This document shows positions 35,202-46,601 of a stretch of DNA of 64,000 nt, piece after piece. The translations under genes and the position numbers were made by a program. A model generated the notes under the pieces. The model was not told the origin of the DNA and ran no database searches. It worked only from the letters and a program-made list of their open reading frames with translations. This stretch comes from Coprinus comatus (Eukaryota > Basidiomycota > Agaricomycetes > Agaricales > Agaricaceae): NCBI GenBank assembly GCA_034638255.1, contig JAWPGT010000007.1, forward strand, positions 682,001-746,000. Direction: 5' to 3'. How positions within the stretch are numbered: position 1 is the first letter of the stretch; every line of letters starts with the position of its first letter.

Positions 35202-38200
35202 ATGGACTTACAACCAATCCATCATCAGGAAGCCACAAGTAGCTCTAGTACAGACAACATACAACAGCACATCGCCCAGCAAGAACCAACACCTTCAGAA
35301 CAAAGAACTCTACGAACAAGTGCCCGCGTAAAGGCAGCAAAGCAGAAGTACCAAACGAAAGGAAAAGGAAAGGAAAGCGAATCGTCCCCCGCCATTGAGG
35401 ACCAAACCTCTACTACTACAATCACACCAGAGTCCTCTACCACACGCAACACCCGCCAACACACATCCAGCGTAAGATCTAAGAGACCTAAAGATTCAAC
35501 CTCATCGAAGGGAAAGTCGAAAGAAGTCTCCGAAGAAACTAATTTGCGCAACAGCAAACGGTGCGTGGCCGGTGATGAGCTAAATCGGATAGGTTTGGCT
35601 GATGTTTGTTTTGATTTCATTTCAGTCCACGCCGTACCGTCATCTCAAACGTCCCCCTCACCATTAACGAACCCATAAAGGATCCCAAAGGAAAGAAACG
35701 CGCTGCACCGGAACCAGAACCTGAAGACCTTCCTGCAGGCCCATCCACCAAACGATTAAGAACTAGTGCTTATTCACTTAGATCCTCTACAATTGCCTCC
35801 CACACACCCGATATGCCTCGTAAATCCAGGTATGTATTATCTAATAGTATGCTGCTTTATAATCTCATCAATGTTTCTCAGTGGTAAACCTAGCAAGGGC
35901 AAAGCCGTTAGCAAGTCCAAACAAGCAAGTTCGTCCCGTCTCGACGATGAAGATGTCGAGATGTTGGATGTCACCTATGACAAGCTTGAAGGTACAGACG
36001 TTGAGCAGCATGAGGAGGGTCATAAGGAAGGATGTGATGTGCCGCACGATAATGATAGGGGCAGTGCTCACGACACTCACCTTGATGATGACGAAGACGA
36101 AGACGATGTAGATGATGATGAAGGGATTCATGGTGATGGTGATCATGCCAGAGGTGGATTAGGGGCGGGTGGTCCATTTGGAGGCTTAGAAGAAGCTGCT
36201 GCTATGGCGATCTTTGGTGATTACAGGCAATTTGGATCATACATGATGTCGATATCCTCGCGACTCAAGACTATGCTTAACAATATCAAGGCTACAGCAG
36301 ATCCTACAACGCGACTACTTACATTACAAGAATTGAGCGAATTGCTCAGTATAAGCACTGAGGATACTCTGGCCGGCTCGTTCCAGGTTGAACAATTTGT
36401 TCGAGAGTTGATTAGGATCCTTGGTGGTAGAGCTGTAGATGGAGACGAGGATGATGACGGAGACGAGGATAATGAGCAGGACGAGGATGCACAGCTTGCT
36501 GCTGCATTGGCAATGAGCGGAGGGAGTGCTTATCAGGGTGATGAGAACCTTGAGGCTCAGGTGCTTGCATGTCGCTGCCTTGCTAACCTTATGGAAGCAC
36601 TCCCTGGCGTTGCTCATACCGTTGTTTACCATGGTGCCATTCCTGTACTGTGCAGCAAGTTAATAGAGATATCATACATTGATCTCGCTGAACAAACTCT
36701 CAGCGTATGTTTCCTTCTTTCTTTTCTCTCTTCTTTCTTTTGCTCATCTGATGATCTTCTGTACGGTAGACCATGGAGAAGATTTCAGAAGAGTTCCCTT
36801 CATCTATTGTTCGGGAAGGAGGTTTGGCTGCATTGCTTAACTATTTGGATTTCTTCTCTATAGCCGTGCAAAGGACTGCACTACAAGCGGCTGCAAATTG
36901 TTGTCGCAACATTTCTCCAGAACATTTTGCCATGATCAAAGGTGTTTGGCCTATTATCCGCAACTGCCTTTCGTACTCAGATCAGCGTCTTGTTGAGTTT
37001 GCCTGTCTATGTGTCATCCGTGTTATAGATTCATACCATCGCTCTTCCGTGGCAAATCTGGAGTCTCTGGTTGACATGGACCTGATTAAGGCCGTCAATC
37101 AACTTCTTCTTCCTTCTGGTGGTTCACCGTTAATAGCGTCGAACACATATACTCTCTTACTTCGAGCCTTGGCCATAAGCGCGAGGGCTAGCCCCAAGAT
37201 TACGATTGCTCTTCTCGAGGCAGACATCGTTGATACGCTCTATCAGATTTTGACTGGCGTACTACCTTCTGCTATAGGTCATGGTGAAACAGAACAAGGA
37301 GGTGCGAATGGTGGACAGGGTCTTGGAGGAGGTCTTGCAGATATGACCGTTATGGAAAACCTTGCACATCGTCCTAAGGATCAAGTTGAGGAAGCACTCG
37401 GACTAATTTCTGAGCTATTGCCTCCTCTGCCAAAAGGTATGTTTGATTCTCTGAAGGTCTGACCTTGACTATTCTAACTGAACGACATAAGATGGTGTGT
37501 TTGATCACAAATCATATACAGAAAAATCTCTGGCTCGCTTAGTCAAAGCTAAATACAAGGCAGAACGAGCTGCAGCTCGACAAGCGGCTCAGAGTTCTTC
37601 TGCGTCAGCATTGCCATCTGCACCAACATCAGCAGCCCCTACGCCTACACCTGCACCACCTGTAGAGCTATCAACTGAACAAAATGAGATCATGCCAACT
37701 GGTGCCGAAACACCAACTCAAGAAATAGAGGAGGGGGCAGGTAGTGCACCAAAAGAAACACCCTCATCACCACCAGACAGAACAGAACTACTTCGTTCCA
37801 AACCTGATGTCGTTTCCCGTTTCGTGCAGCTGTTGATGCCTATATTGATCGATGTCTATGCTGCGAGTGTAGCCACACCAGTGCGTATCAAGACGTTGAC
37901 TGGCCTGCTCAAGGCGGTCAGTTTCTTGGAACCCGACGCCATCAAGAAAGTGTTCATGGTGAGTATGTATTTATCAGGGTTAAGCGTCTACTTAATCATT
38001 ATTGTTGCTAGTTTGTCCCGCTTGCTAGTTTTGCATCCTCCATCCTATCGTCGAAGGATCACCCGTCCCTTGTCATTGCAGCATTACAATTGGTCGATAT
38101 ACTTATGTCCAAGATTCCTTTCTTGTACAAACCCGCTTTCCGCCGGGAAGGTGTATTCTATGAGATCGAGACGACCGCGGAGCGCACTCTGTTGTCAGCA

Positions 38201-41200
38201 AAGGCCAAGGAGAAGGAAAAGGAAAAGGGCAAGGAATCTACAGAATCGGAATCTGGAAATGCATCAGTCCCTACCATTTCTACATCTACAATCCCAGGCT
38301 ACAAGAAACTTACCTCTTTATCTCTCGATCCTGAGGACGCTATCACCCTTCGCTGTCGCGTCATTCAATTTAAGTACCTAGCAGGAGATGATGACGCATC
38401 TGAAAGCGATTCGTTTGACAATTTACGGGATATCGTCGATCGCATTGCGTCGAAGACAGCTTCTGAAGAGGATCTGTCTGAGGCACTATGGGAATTAGCC
38501 GACCTTTTCTCTTCTTCTCATACTTCCGTTTCGAGTTTCGAATTGTTGCAAGGGGGAGTCGTAGACGGGCTCTTGTCATATGCTACGGAGGAAGGCAGAA
38601 CAGGTGAGACTTCTTATGCCGGTCTTATTATAGTTTACTGAACCTTTCACAGTGTCCATAAGCCGTCGCAGAGAGATTTTCTTCGAAGCTTTCTCAAACC
38701 GCAGCGTTCGGGGCCTCAATGGGGGACAAACGTCTTTTTCCACCTTGGTCAAGAAGCTACAAGAGAGTCTTACACGGATGGAGTCTTTCGATGTAATTAC
38801 TGTATCCCAGAATAGCGATGGTAAGTCTAACGTATGTTTATGTTTGAGCGCTACTCATATAGTAATAGATTCCAAACGGAGCTCACCTTCTCTTCTTGCG
38901 AGGCAGCTACGCCTTCGCCTTGTGGCCGACGAAGATTCTGACATTCCTCGCAGCCTCCATAACATTGTTGTCTCAATCCACGCTATCGCCACATTCCAAG
39001 CCCTCCATGATTATCTGCGCCCACGCGTTTCCGGATTGCTTGGAGGTGGCTCTCGGCTTTCTGGTATGCTGGCAGCCTTAGCAGCGTCTGGCTTTGCAGG
39101 TACTTCACGGTCGGACGACGCGAATCCAAAAGGGTCTTCAACCTCAGGAGGAAATAAGACATCGACCTCAAGTGATCCTACTATTGGTCGAAGGCGTAGT
39201 CAAAGACTTGCTAAACAGTCTGATCCTTCAAAAGATGAAACAACTGAAGGTTCAACAGGGAAGGCCAAAGTCGAAGTTGAAACAACACAAGATGCCGGTC
39301 CATCAAGTTCCACGGCCACACAAGGCGAGCCGACTAGTGATGCTCTTGTAGAATCAGAACTGGGTGCAGACTTTAGCGACGACGACGAAGAGCTAGACGA
39401 TGAGGTTTTGGATGATATGGATGATGACCATGCAGTAGCTGACCGAACGATCACTATGAATATTGCAGAAGGTGATTGATCTGATATTCATTCTCAACAT
39501 CTTATTCATTCATTCTTGTAGATGGGTCCAAGATTGAAGCGCAGACTCCTGATGGCACTCGAGTCGCTACTCCAAATTCGGCGGCAAAGGAGGGGCTTTT
39601 GACCCCTACGCGGCCACCTCGCAGTAGCCGGACTTCGTACGCAGCGGCCTTGAAAACGAAACCAACCGATTGGCATTTGGAATTTTCTATGGACGATCAT
39701 ATCTTACCACTAGATCTCACCATCTATGGAGCCATCCATCAACATGAGATGCGTAAGAAGACAGGAGTTCTTCCACCGAGTATGATTTGGCAAGGTATAT
39801 ACACCATTAAGTTCAAGAAGGTTTCTGGTCCCCAACCCGTTGCCGAAAGTATGTCGTGTACTATATCTTCGACTCGGTTGTCATACTGAGAATATTTTAG
39901 CGCGTTCTGACGATGGGAGTCGAAGCCGCTCGATTGCCCCAACCTTGTCGTCGCTACCAGAGGATCTTCCATACAGCAAGATATTGCGTCTCCTTCGTGT
40001 ATTGTACCATTTGAATACTTTGGAAGCTGAGCGAACCGGCTTGGTTGGAGAAAGACGAAACTTGCCCGACAGCACCTTCGTCAACAATAAATTGACTGCC
40101 AAATTGACGCGACAATTGGAAGAACCGATGATTGTCGCAAGGTTAGTGAAGTAATTGAGTAAAAGGTTGGATATGAATTAACTGTATTATTTAGCTCATG
40201 CTTGCCGGACTGGGCGTTAGATTTACCTCAACACTTCCCCTTCCTTTTCCCCTTCGCCACCCGTTATAACTTCTTACAGTCGACATCATTTGGCTATGCT
40301 CGTTTGATTCTCAAATGGCAAAGCCAGCAACCTCGAGCTCAAGATAGTTCAAGACGAGATGAAGGGATTGGGTTTCTTGGTCGCTTACAACGACAAAAAG
40401 TCAGGATCTCGAGAAAACATGTTCTCGAGTCCGCAGTGAAAGTTTTCGAATTGTATGGCTCCTCGTCGTCGATCTTGGAAGTGGAATACTTTGAAGAAGT
40501 CGGCACTGGATTAGGCCCGACTTTAGAATTCTACTCTTTAGTGTCCAAGGAATTTGCACGAAAGGATTTGAAAATATGGAGAGATTCTGATACATCTGGT
40601 ACCGGGGTATACGTCAGTCACCCCCAAGGACTTTATCCGGGATCTCTTACTCCTGAAGATCTTAGTGCAGATGGAGGACAGTAAGTGACACTACTATATT
40701 GGACGAGTTTCTGAAGCTAAATGTTCTCACTACTTCAGGAAGCGAACCCAAATTCTTCGTGTCATCGGACAATTCATTGCTAAAGCTATGCTCGATTCCC
40801 GAATAATTGACCTGTCTTTCAACAAGATCTTCCTTAAACTGATACTGGATGAAGAAGTGCCATTGACAATTGCGTCTCTCCGGGTATGTACCCAATATGA
40901 AACTTAGCCTACTCATATCCCTAACAATACCTCCAGTTGGTTGATACAGAGCTTGCAAATTCTTTGGAGAAGCTGAGAAACATGGCAGCCGAACAACAAC
41001 GTGCTCAGAACGATAAAGTACGCCACATCTTGATAGATTAAGCTGGATCTCGCTAATCGATATTTAGCTCTTGAGTAAAATTGCCAAGATCGAGATGGTA
41101 GATATCCAAGACCTATCTCTCGATTTCACTCTTCCTGGCTATGACATTGAGCTTCGGGTACGGATCAACTACTAGTAAAATGGATAGTGCTCACATTTCT

Positions 41201-41881
41201 GCTCAGCCTGGTGGACGAGATATCCCCGTTACGGTGACCAACGTCGAAGAATATATCCACGATATACTTGAAGCTATTCTTGGCAAAGGTATTCAAACGC
41301 AAGTCCAGGCTTTCAAGGAAGGATTCTCCAAAGTCTTCCCGATTATTGACCTTAAAACCTTCACTGCCGATGAGCTTGTCTTACTCTTTGGAAACGGAGA
41401 CGAAGATTGGAGCATCGAGAGTAAGTTCCTTAATGGCTTTTTCTTCGCTTATACTGACGAATGCTGGCTTGTAGCACTATCTGAAGCTCTCAAAGCTGAT
41501 CACGGATACAATGTTGAGAGTCGCGCCATCCGAGACCTCATTGAGATCATGTCTGAGTATGATCTTCCGACCCGCCGTGCATTCCTGCAGTTCATCACTG
41601 GGAGCCCCAAACTTCCTATTGGTGGTAAGTATAACAGCATAACTATGTCGTCTCCAGACCATTCGCTGACCATGGTATATTTAGGATTCCGTGGGCTTAA
41701 CCCTTCTTTCACAATTGTCCGCAAACCACATGAAGCGCCTCTGAAGGCTGACGACTATCTTCCAAGTGTCATGACATGTGTTAATTATCTGAAACTGCCG
41801 GATTACAGCTCCAAGGCCGTTATAAAAGAGAAGTTGAAGACCGCAATGCATGAAGGAGTCGGTAGTTTCCACCTGTCATGA
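35202..41881 (+). CDS. UFD4: HECT-type E3 ubiquitin ligase Ufd4/TRIP12
   Basis: Very large ubiquitin ligase of the ubiquitin-fusion-degradation pathway, mainly nuclear/cytosolic. Basic, Ser/Thr-rich N-terminus (MDLQPIHHQEATSSSSTDNI), an Asp/Glu-rich stretch (about 36080-36130), then armadillo-like repeats (FGDYRQFGSYMMSISSRLKT, VLACRCLANLMEALPGVAHT, EQTLSTMEKISEEFPSSIVR, LDFFSIAVQRTALQAAANCC). The WWE position was not identified. The HECT domain begins around 39600 (DWHLEFSMDDHILPLDLTIY) and shows VEYFEEVGTGLGPTLEFYSL, RVIGQFIAKAMLDSRIIDLS and, near the end, the catalytic Cys in VMTCVNYLKLPDYSS. It ends GVGSFHLS at 41881. It contains more than ten introns, and its acidic regions are longer than in yeast. 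Family assignment is strong. Confidence 0.93.
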
Positions 41882-42176
41882 TCATGATAAGAAGTTTTCT
41901 TGCATCAGTTTAGTTTCTTCTGTGTTCTCTAAGGTCTCAATACTTTTTCCCCTGTTGTTCCATCGGACATGTATCATTTTTCTATCATTCTCTCCGTCTT
42001 TGTGCTATCTACATATCACGCATCAATACATAATGAGTATATTTCTTTACCAATAGTCAAACTAATTAATCCGACTCCACGAGTATAATTTTTCCCACGG
42101 GTAATTATGACCAAACAAACGGAAGTGACTGTAAGTGTGACTTGTGCTGAAGCCATAGAGTCAGCTTTTATCCACC
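41882..42176. other. intergenic, RDS3 promoter
   Basis: Spacer between the UFD4 stop and the RDS3 start on the same strand; CT-rich in its first half. No gene seen. Confidence 0.45.
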
Positions 42177-42792
42177 ATGTCCAAGCATCATCCCGGTATG
42201 TAGCCTGCGCTATTTCCGAGTGAGCAGCACTCATATTCTTTTGTTAGATTTGATTATGTGCAGACGGCAGCCTGGCATCGGTTAGTGGAGCACTCTTCTT
42301 CATACCTTTGTCTTGGTAATAATATACTTTTTAGCCATTGGCCGTCTCTGTGAAAAATGCGACGGTAAATGGTAAGTTTACTTGATATGTTGCGTTATAT
42401 TAAATCTCATGCCATTTGGAAATGAACAGCCCAGTATGTGATTCGTATGTGCGACCAGAAACACTGGTGAGAATCTGCGATGAATGTAACTTTGGTACTT
42501 ATGGAGGACGCTGTATCATTTGCGGCGCACCTGGTATGTTGAAGAGCGACTATATTTCTGCTACATCTCTAATACGTATTCGCTTTCCTTCTTTCATGCA
42601 GGTATTTCTGACGCGTATTACTGTGCTGAGTGTACACGACTCGAAAAGGATCGGGATGGTTGCCCGAAGATTGTCAATCTTGGAGCGAGTAGAACGGACT
42701 TGTTTTATGAAAGAAGGCGTCTTGGTACGTTCACATCTTTTGTAGAACACGCTTGATACTCATGCCATATAATAGGGTTCAAAAAAGGCTAG
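42177..42792 (+). CDS. RDS3: pre-mRNA splicing factor Rds3/PHF5A (SF3b subunit)
   Basis: Small zinc-finger subunit of the SF3b complex of U2 snRNP, binding the branch-site pocket. Five introns split about 110 codons: exon 1 is 19 nt (42177-42195, MSKHHP plus one base), then [83 protein letters not shown] and a last exon coding GFKKG with TAG 42790-42792. All Cys pairs of the three zinc sites are present (CEKC, CPVC, CDEC, CIIC, CAEC). Length equals that of PHF5A. It is convergent with the PB1-ZZ gene, 114 bases away. Confidence 0.95.
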
Positions 42793-42906
42793 TCATATCG
42801 AATTATATTTTTACAATATCCCTGCCTATAGTACCCCTGTATCAATATAATCCCCGTTAAAAACAGGGTGTCCAATGCGATGAAAAAAGGACATATAATC
42901 GATACA

Positions 42907-45900
42907 TTAAGATGGACTATAAACAAGGTAATTCAACACCTGGACCTGTCGCGCGCCGTTCGCATCAACTTTGGAGAACGTCCTAAGAGGAGTTGAGTCA
43001 AGTGCAATTCTTCGATGTAAAAGTTACACTTACTTGAAAACGGACATCTCAATGTTAGACTTAAAGATTAGGAAGACGTGATAATCAGGATGTGTGGCCA
43101 AAGTTTCACAATCTTCACATAAATCTTTGGAACAATTAGCGCAATGCAACCATGGGCCATGAATTTTCTCCATGCAACAATCGCAAGCAACTGTGTCGTG
43201 TCGTAGTGATTGCAAGTAAGCTAATTCATACATAAGTTGGCTTGCTAATCATCCGGAGTGGCAATAATTACCTTGGGGATCATCGGAATGGGGTGAATGT
43301 GGCTGTGGACCTGCTGGGAGTTTGTATCTGCAAGTAGCAGGTATGTAAGTGTATGGTTCCCCAATCTCTTACCATGATTCAACTCACAACGAAGGCACAA
43401 GAGCGTATTGAGATTGTATTGGTGTTTGGACACGGCGAGGTAACTTGAAGAATATATGCATTGGATCGTGAATGATATGACCTCGCGTTTCGCAACTGGC
43501 GCACTTCAAGAATATTGGTAATTCATCATCGAAGAAGCAGAGACACTCACGAGGTTGTACGAATGCGGAAGCGAAGGGCAATGAGCACACTGGAAACGTA
43601 CCCCGATGATTGGCTACACAATAAACAAAAATGAGAAAATGAATGTACTGGGTAAAAGAAGAAAACTTCTCACTCGTCTGCAATTGTCACAAGAAATTTG
43701 GTGATTCTCGGGCGATTCTATCATTGAATCTCGTGAACTACCAACCCCTACAACAGTTCTAGCATATGAATCCATCTCCGGAGTCCCTTGTGGCGACGCA
43801 GGGTAACCAACACTAGCAGCATCTCCTCCCTTCCATAACAGAATAGCGCGACGACTAGCATTTTGTACCTGTGAAAATGTAATCAATATAAATTTATTTA
43901 CAGGACGGATTCATGATTCATACCTGAGTGGCTCCCAAAGGGAATGGAATCTGCAGGACATATTAGAAATGTTATCGGAAATATTTAACATTCAGACAAG
44001 AGAGCATACCTTGATTAGAATGTGTGAGGAGTCATGGCCACCTTCTGAAGAATGCAAGTCTCCGGGAAGACCAGCAAACTCGCATTTCGAACAAATATCG
44101 ACATTTGGACAATTGCACAATGGAAACGTGCGCCAAGGATATCCATCATACAACTGTATCAGAGACGTATTAGATTAATGGTAGGTTTCCTTGGACATAA
44201 CTTACTGGAAACATCGTACATGAGGGTGTTTCAGCGCTATTGAATTGAAGATGATTAGCAATATCATTTCACTCCATAAAGTTGAACCTACATTGCTCGT
44301 CTCCGGCATCGTATGTGCTAGCCTCTTTGGGTTCATCGGGTACGAGGACGAAACAATGTAATGGGTGTAGATTGTGTATTTGGCTAATGGTTGCATTTAG
44401 TTTATGATGTTGTTGTGTATTAAATCGATAGGGAATCACCTGTAGCAGCCACGACAGACACCAAAGTTTTCGCATGTTAGACATTTGTATCGTTGGGTGT
44501 GTGTGATTACTGAGCATGTGGAACATTTTGACACACTACTCTCTTCTTGGACTATAATAAGGATTTCAATTTGAGCATTAGATCTCCGGAGGGCAGAGAA
44601 CAGACATACCAACATCCTCCCATCCGCGTTGCCCCCAGATTTTTTCACGATAAGCATGGCGAAGTTGACCCTTCTTTGGAGGAGCCTTCCGTCTGTGTAG
44701 TGCCCATTGGGTATTCTGTAATGTGGTAGACATTACACCGGGTGTGCAACGGGGACCGTCAAACCCAGATGAGGCATTTATGGCATGTTCGATGCCAACA
44801 GTTTGGATACAACCTAAACACAACTCGTATCCTGCGTTCACAGGACTTTGAGGTTCTGGTGCGGCAGACGCCAATCTGTTCCGTAGGTTGAATATAGATG
44901 GGAAGGAAGGAAGTGATGGGAATGAGGGCGGTGTCCTTATCTGTGGAAGCGAATCACTACTCCCAACCATAGTAGGAGACGAACTATGGCTCCCTTGCGC
45001 GTCCTCATTAGCAGATAGGTGGTTACTTCCATTGATTCTTGTCTTTCCTTTGCTCGCAAGAGGTTCCTTTGGTCCACAAGTTGAGCAAATGTAGCGGATG
45101 GTATTGAGTACGGTTCCACAGCAGGAGCAGTTGGTTAGGATACCCTCGGGCGGCTCAGAGGGGTATGTTTCGTGTGAATGAACACCCTGGTCTATAGATA
45201 AATCATAACTCGTACGGATTGGCAAAGCGTCCGAATGCCTGTTGACGGATGGTATAGATATGGGTGCAGGAGGGTATGTGTGATTTCTTTGTGATGCCAG
45301 CCAATCCAGTTGCATAGAAGAAGGTCTTTGATGCAGTACGGGGGGATATGCACCACTTTCGCTCGTCCCAGTATCATCATAGGGTTGGTCCGGACCATCC
45401 CCATGGCTTTGCGAACTTCCAGTATAGGCATAATAGTATGAACCACGTCCGTTCCTTTCCAACGCCAAGTCTCCAAAGGCATTATCATCCATGTAGTACA
45501 GAGATTCTGAGTCAGTTTCTGACGGCACTGCAGGTCCAATCTGTGATTCTATGGCACCCAACGTTTGTGCTTGTAACCAGTGCTGCCCACGAGAGTTTCT
45601 CGCTAAGTCATATCCAACTATGCTGGATGAATCGCTCATACTGCTATTATCAAGTGAGAGCCTATCCATTATACGTGATGGATCTGCAGGATAGCGTTCG
45701 GCGGCATTGGAATACAGACTGTCTCCCGATAAGGTAAACCTATCTGAGGATCCAGACCCTTCTGGTAATTGAGGATTTCTGGCATAAGGGGGTATCGGGG
45801 GGTTGAAGTCATCCGTGTAACTAGATTTCGAGTCGAAAGGATCATGTACGCCATTTTGTGGTGAGCTGCGAGAGCCCAAATCCCTGGAGCTAACTGTAAC

Positions 45901-46514
45901 AGCATCTTCTTCAAGATCGTATTGCTGTATTTGTATAGCAGAAAGAGATTGTTGGCTCTTGTTACGGCTTTGGAAATCATCGAAACTGGCCAGAGAGGAG
46001 GTATCTGATAGGTTTCCCTCGTATTCCAATACCACCTCTACATGCATGACAATCTTCCGCTGGCTTCCGAAGCTTCGTCCGGATAGAATGGATGCAGCAG
46101 ATGAGATGTTTTCATCTCCAGTTTTGAAGAACTTTATGGCTTCAGCCAGGTTTTCGTCAGAGCAGATGTTAATTGTTTCCCCATCGTCGTCTCTCCAGTA
46201 GATGGTGTAGGGTGATCTGGACAGTGAAAAACAGATATCGACCTAGAGAGGTATAAGTCGGAAGCTCGGTGTCTAGAAACAATTAGGGTGATGCACCTTA
46301 CTGCGAAGCAGGTTATAGGTACAGTTACGGGCTGATTGAAATGTGATCTTCTTCGTCCGCTGGATGTAGCAGCATTTCACGACCAATTGTCGGTCAGGAC
46401 ACGAGTCCATGGTAAACAAGGCTTAGCTGGGAGATGGTGGAGTCGAACGAGCAGAAGTTGAGAATGTAGACATACAGTAATACGCCCATCCGCAGCCGCA
46501 GCATCAAAGTTCAT
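42907..46514 (-). CDS. PB1-domain protein with several ZZ zinc fingers (p62/NBR1-like layout)
   Basis: Start MNFDAAAADGRIT splices (CATCCAG acceptor) to RTKKITFQSARNCTYNLLR, a PB1 domain: basic RTKK cluster first, then the acidic OPCA-like IYWRDDDGETINICSDENLA. About 270 disordered Ser/Asp/Tyr-rich residues follow. Then come ZZ-type fingers: one at NCSCCGTVLNTIRYICSTCG, with its partner Cys pair (YELCLGCI) after a disordered insertion; one at KCSTCSVITHTQRYKCLTCE with VCRGCY and LHPLHC; one around CNCPNVDICSKCE with HDSSHILI; and a last one, CDCCMEKIHGPWLHCANC with CEDCE and HPDYH. The final exon gives TFSKVDANGARQVQVLNYLV, TAA 42907-42909. No FW or UBA domain was recognised. WEDV (about 44620), flanked by acidic residues, could be an Atg8-binding motif. 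Role as receptor or signalling adaptor is inferred from domains only. Confidence 0.8.
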
Positions 46515-46601
46515 GTGTATCCAAATCGAGTAATAGACTACTGTACAAGGTAATTCATTAATCATTAATCAACGCCAACCCTTTTTCCCTTCAAAGCTTC
46601 A

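Noticed and set aside
35971..36177. His-rich open frame antisense to UFD4
   Set aside because: Mirror image of the Asp/Glu codon run on the plus strand.
45348..45737. Open frames antisense to the PB1-ZZ gene
   Set aside because: Shadow of the long Ser/Tyr-rich exon on the other strand.
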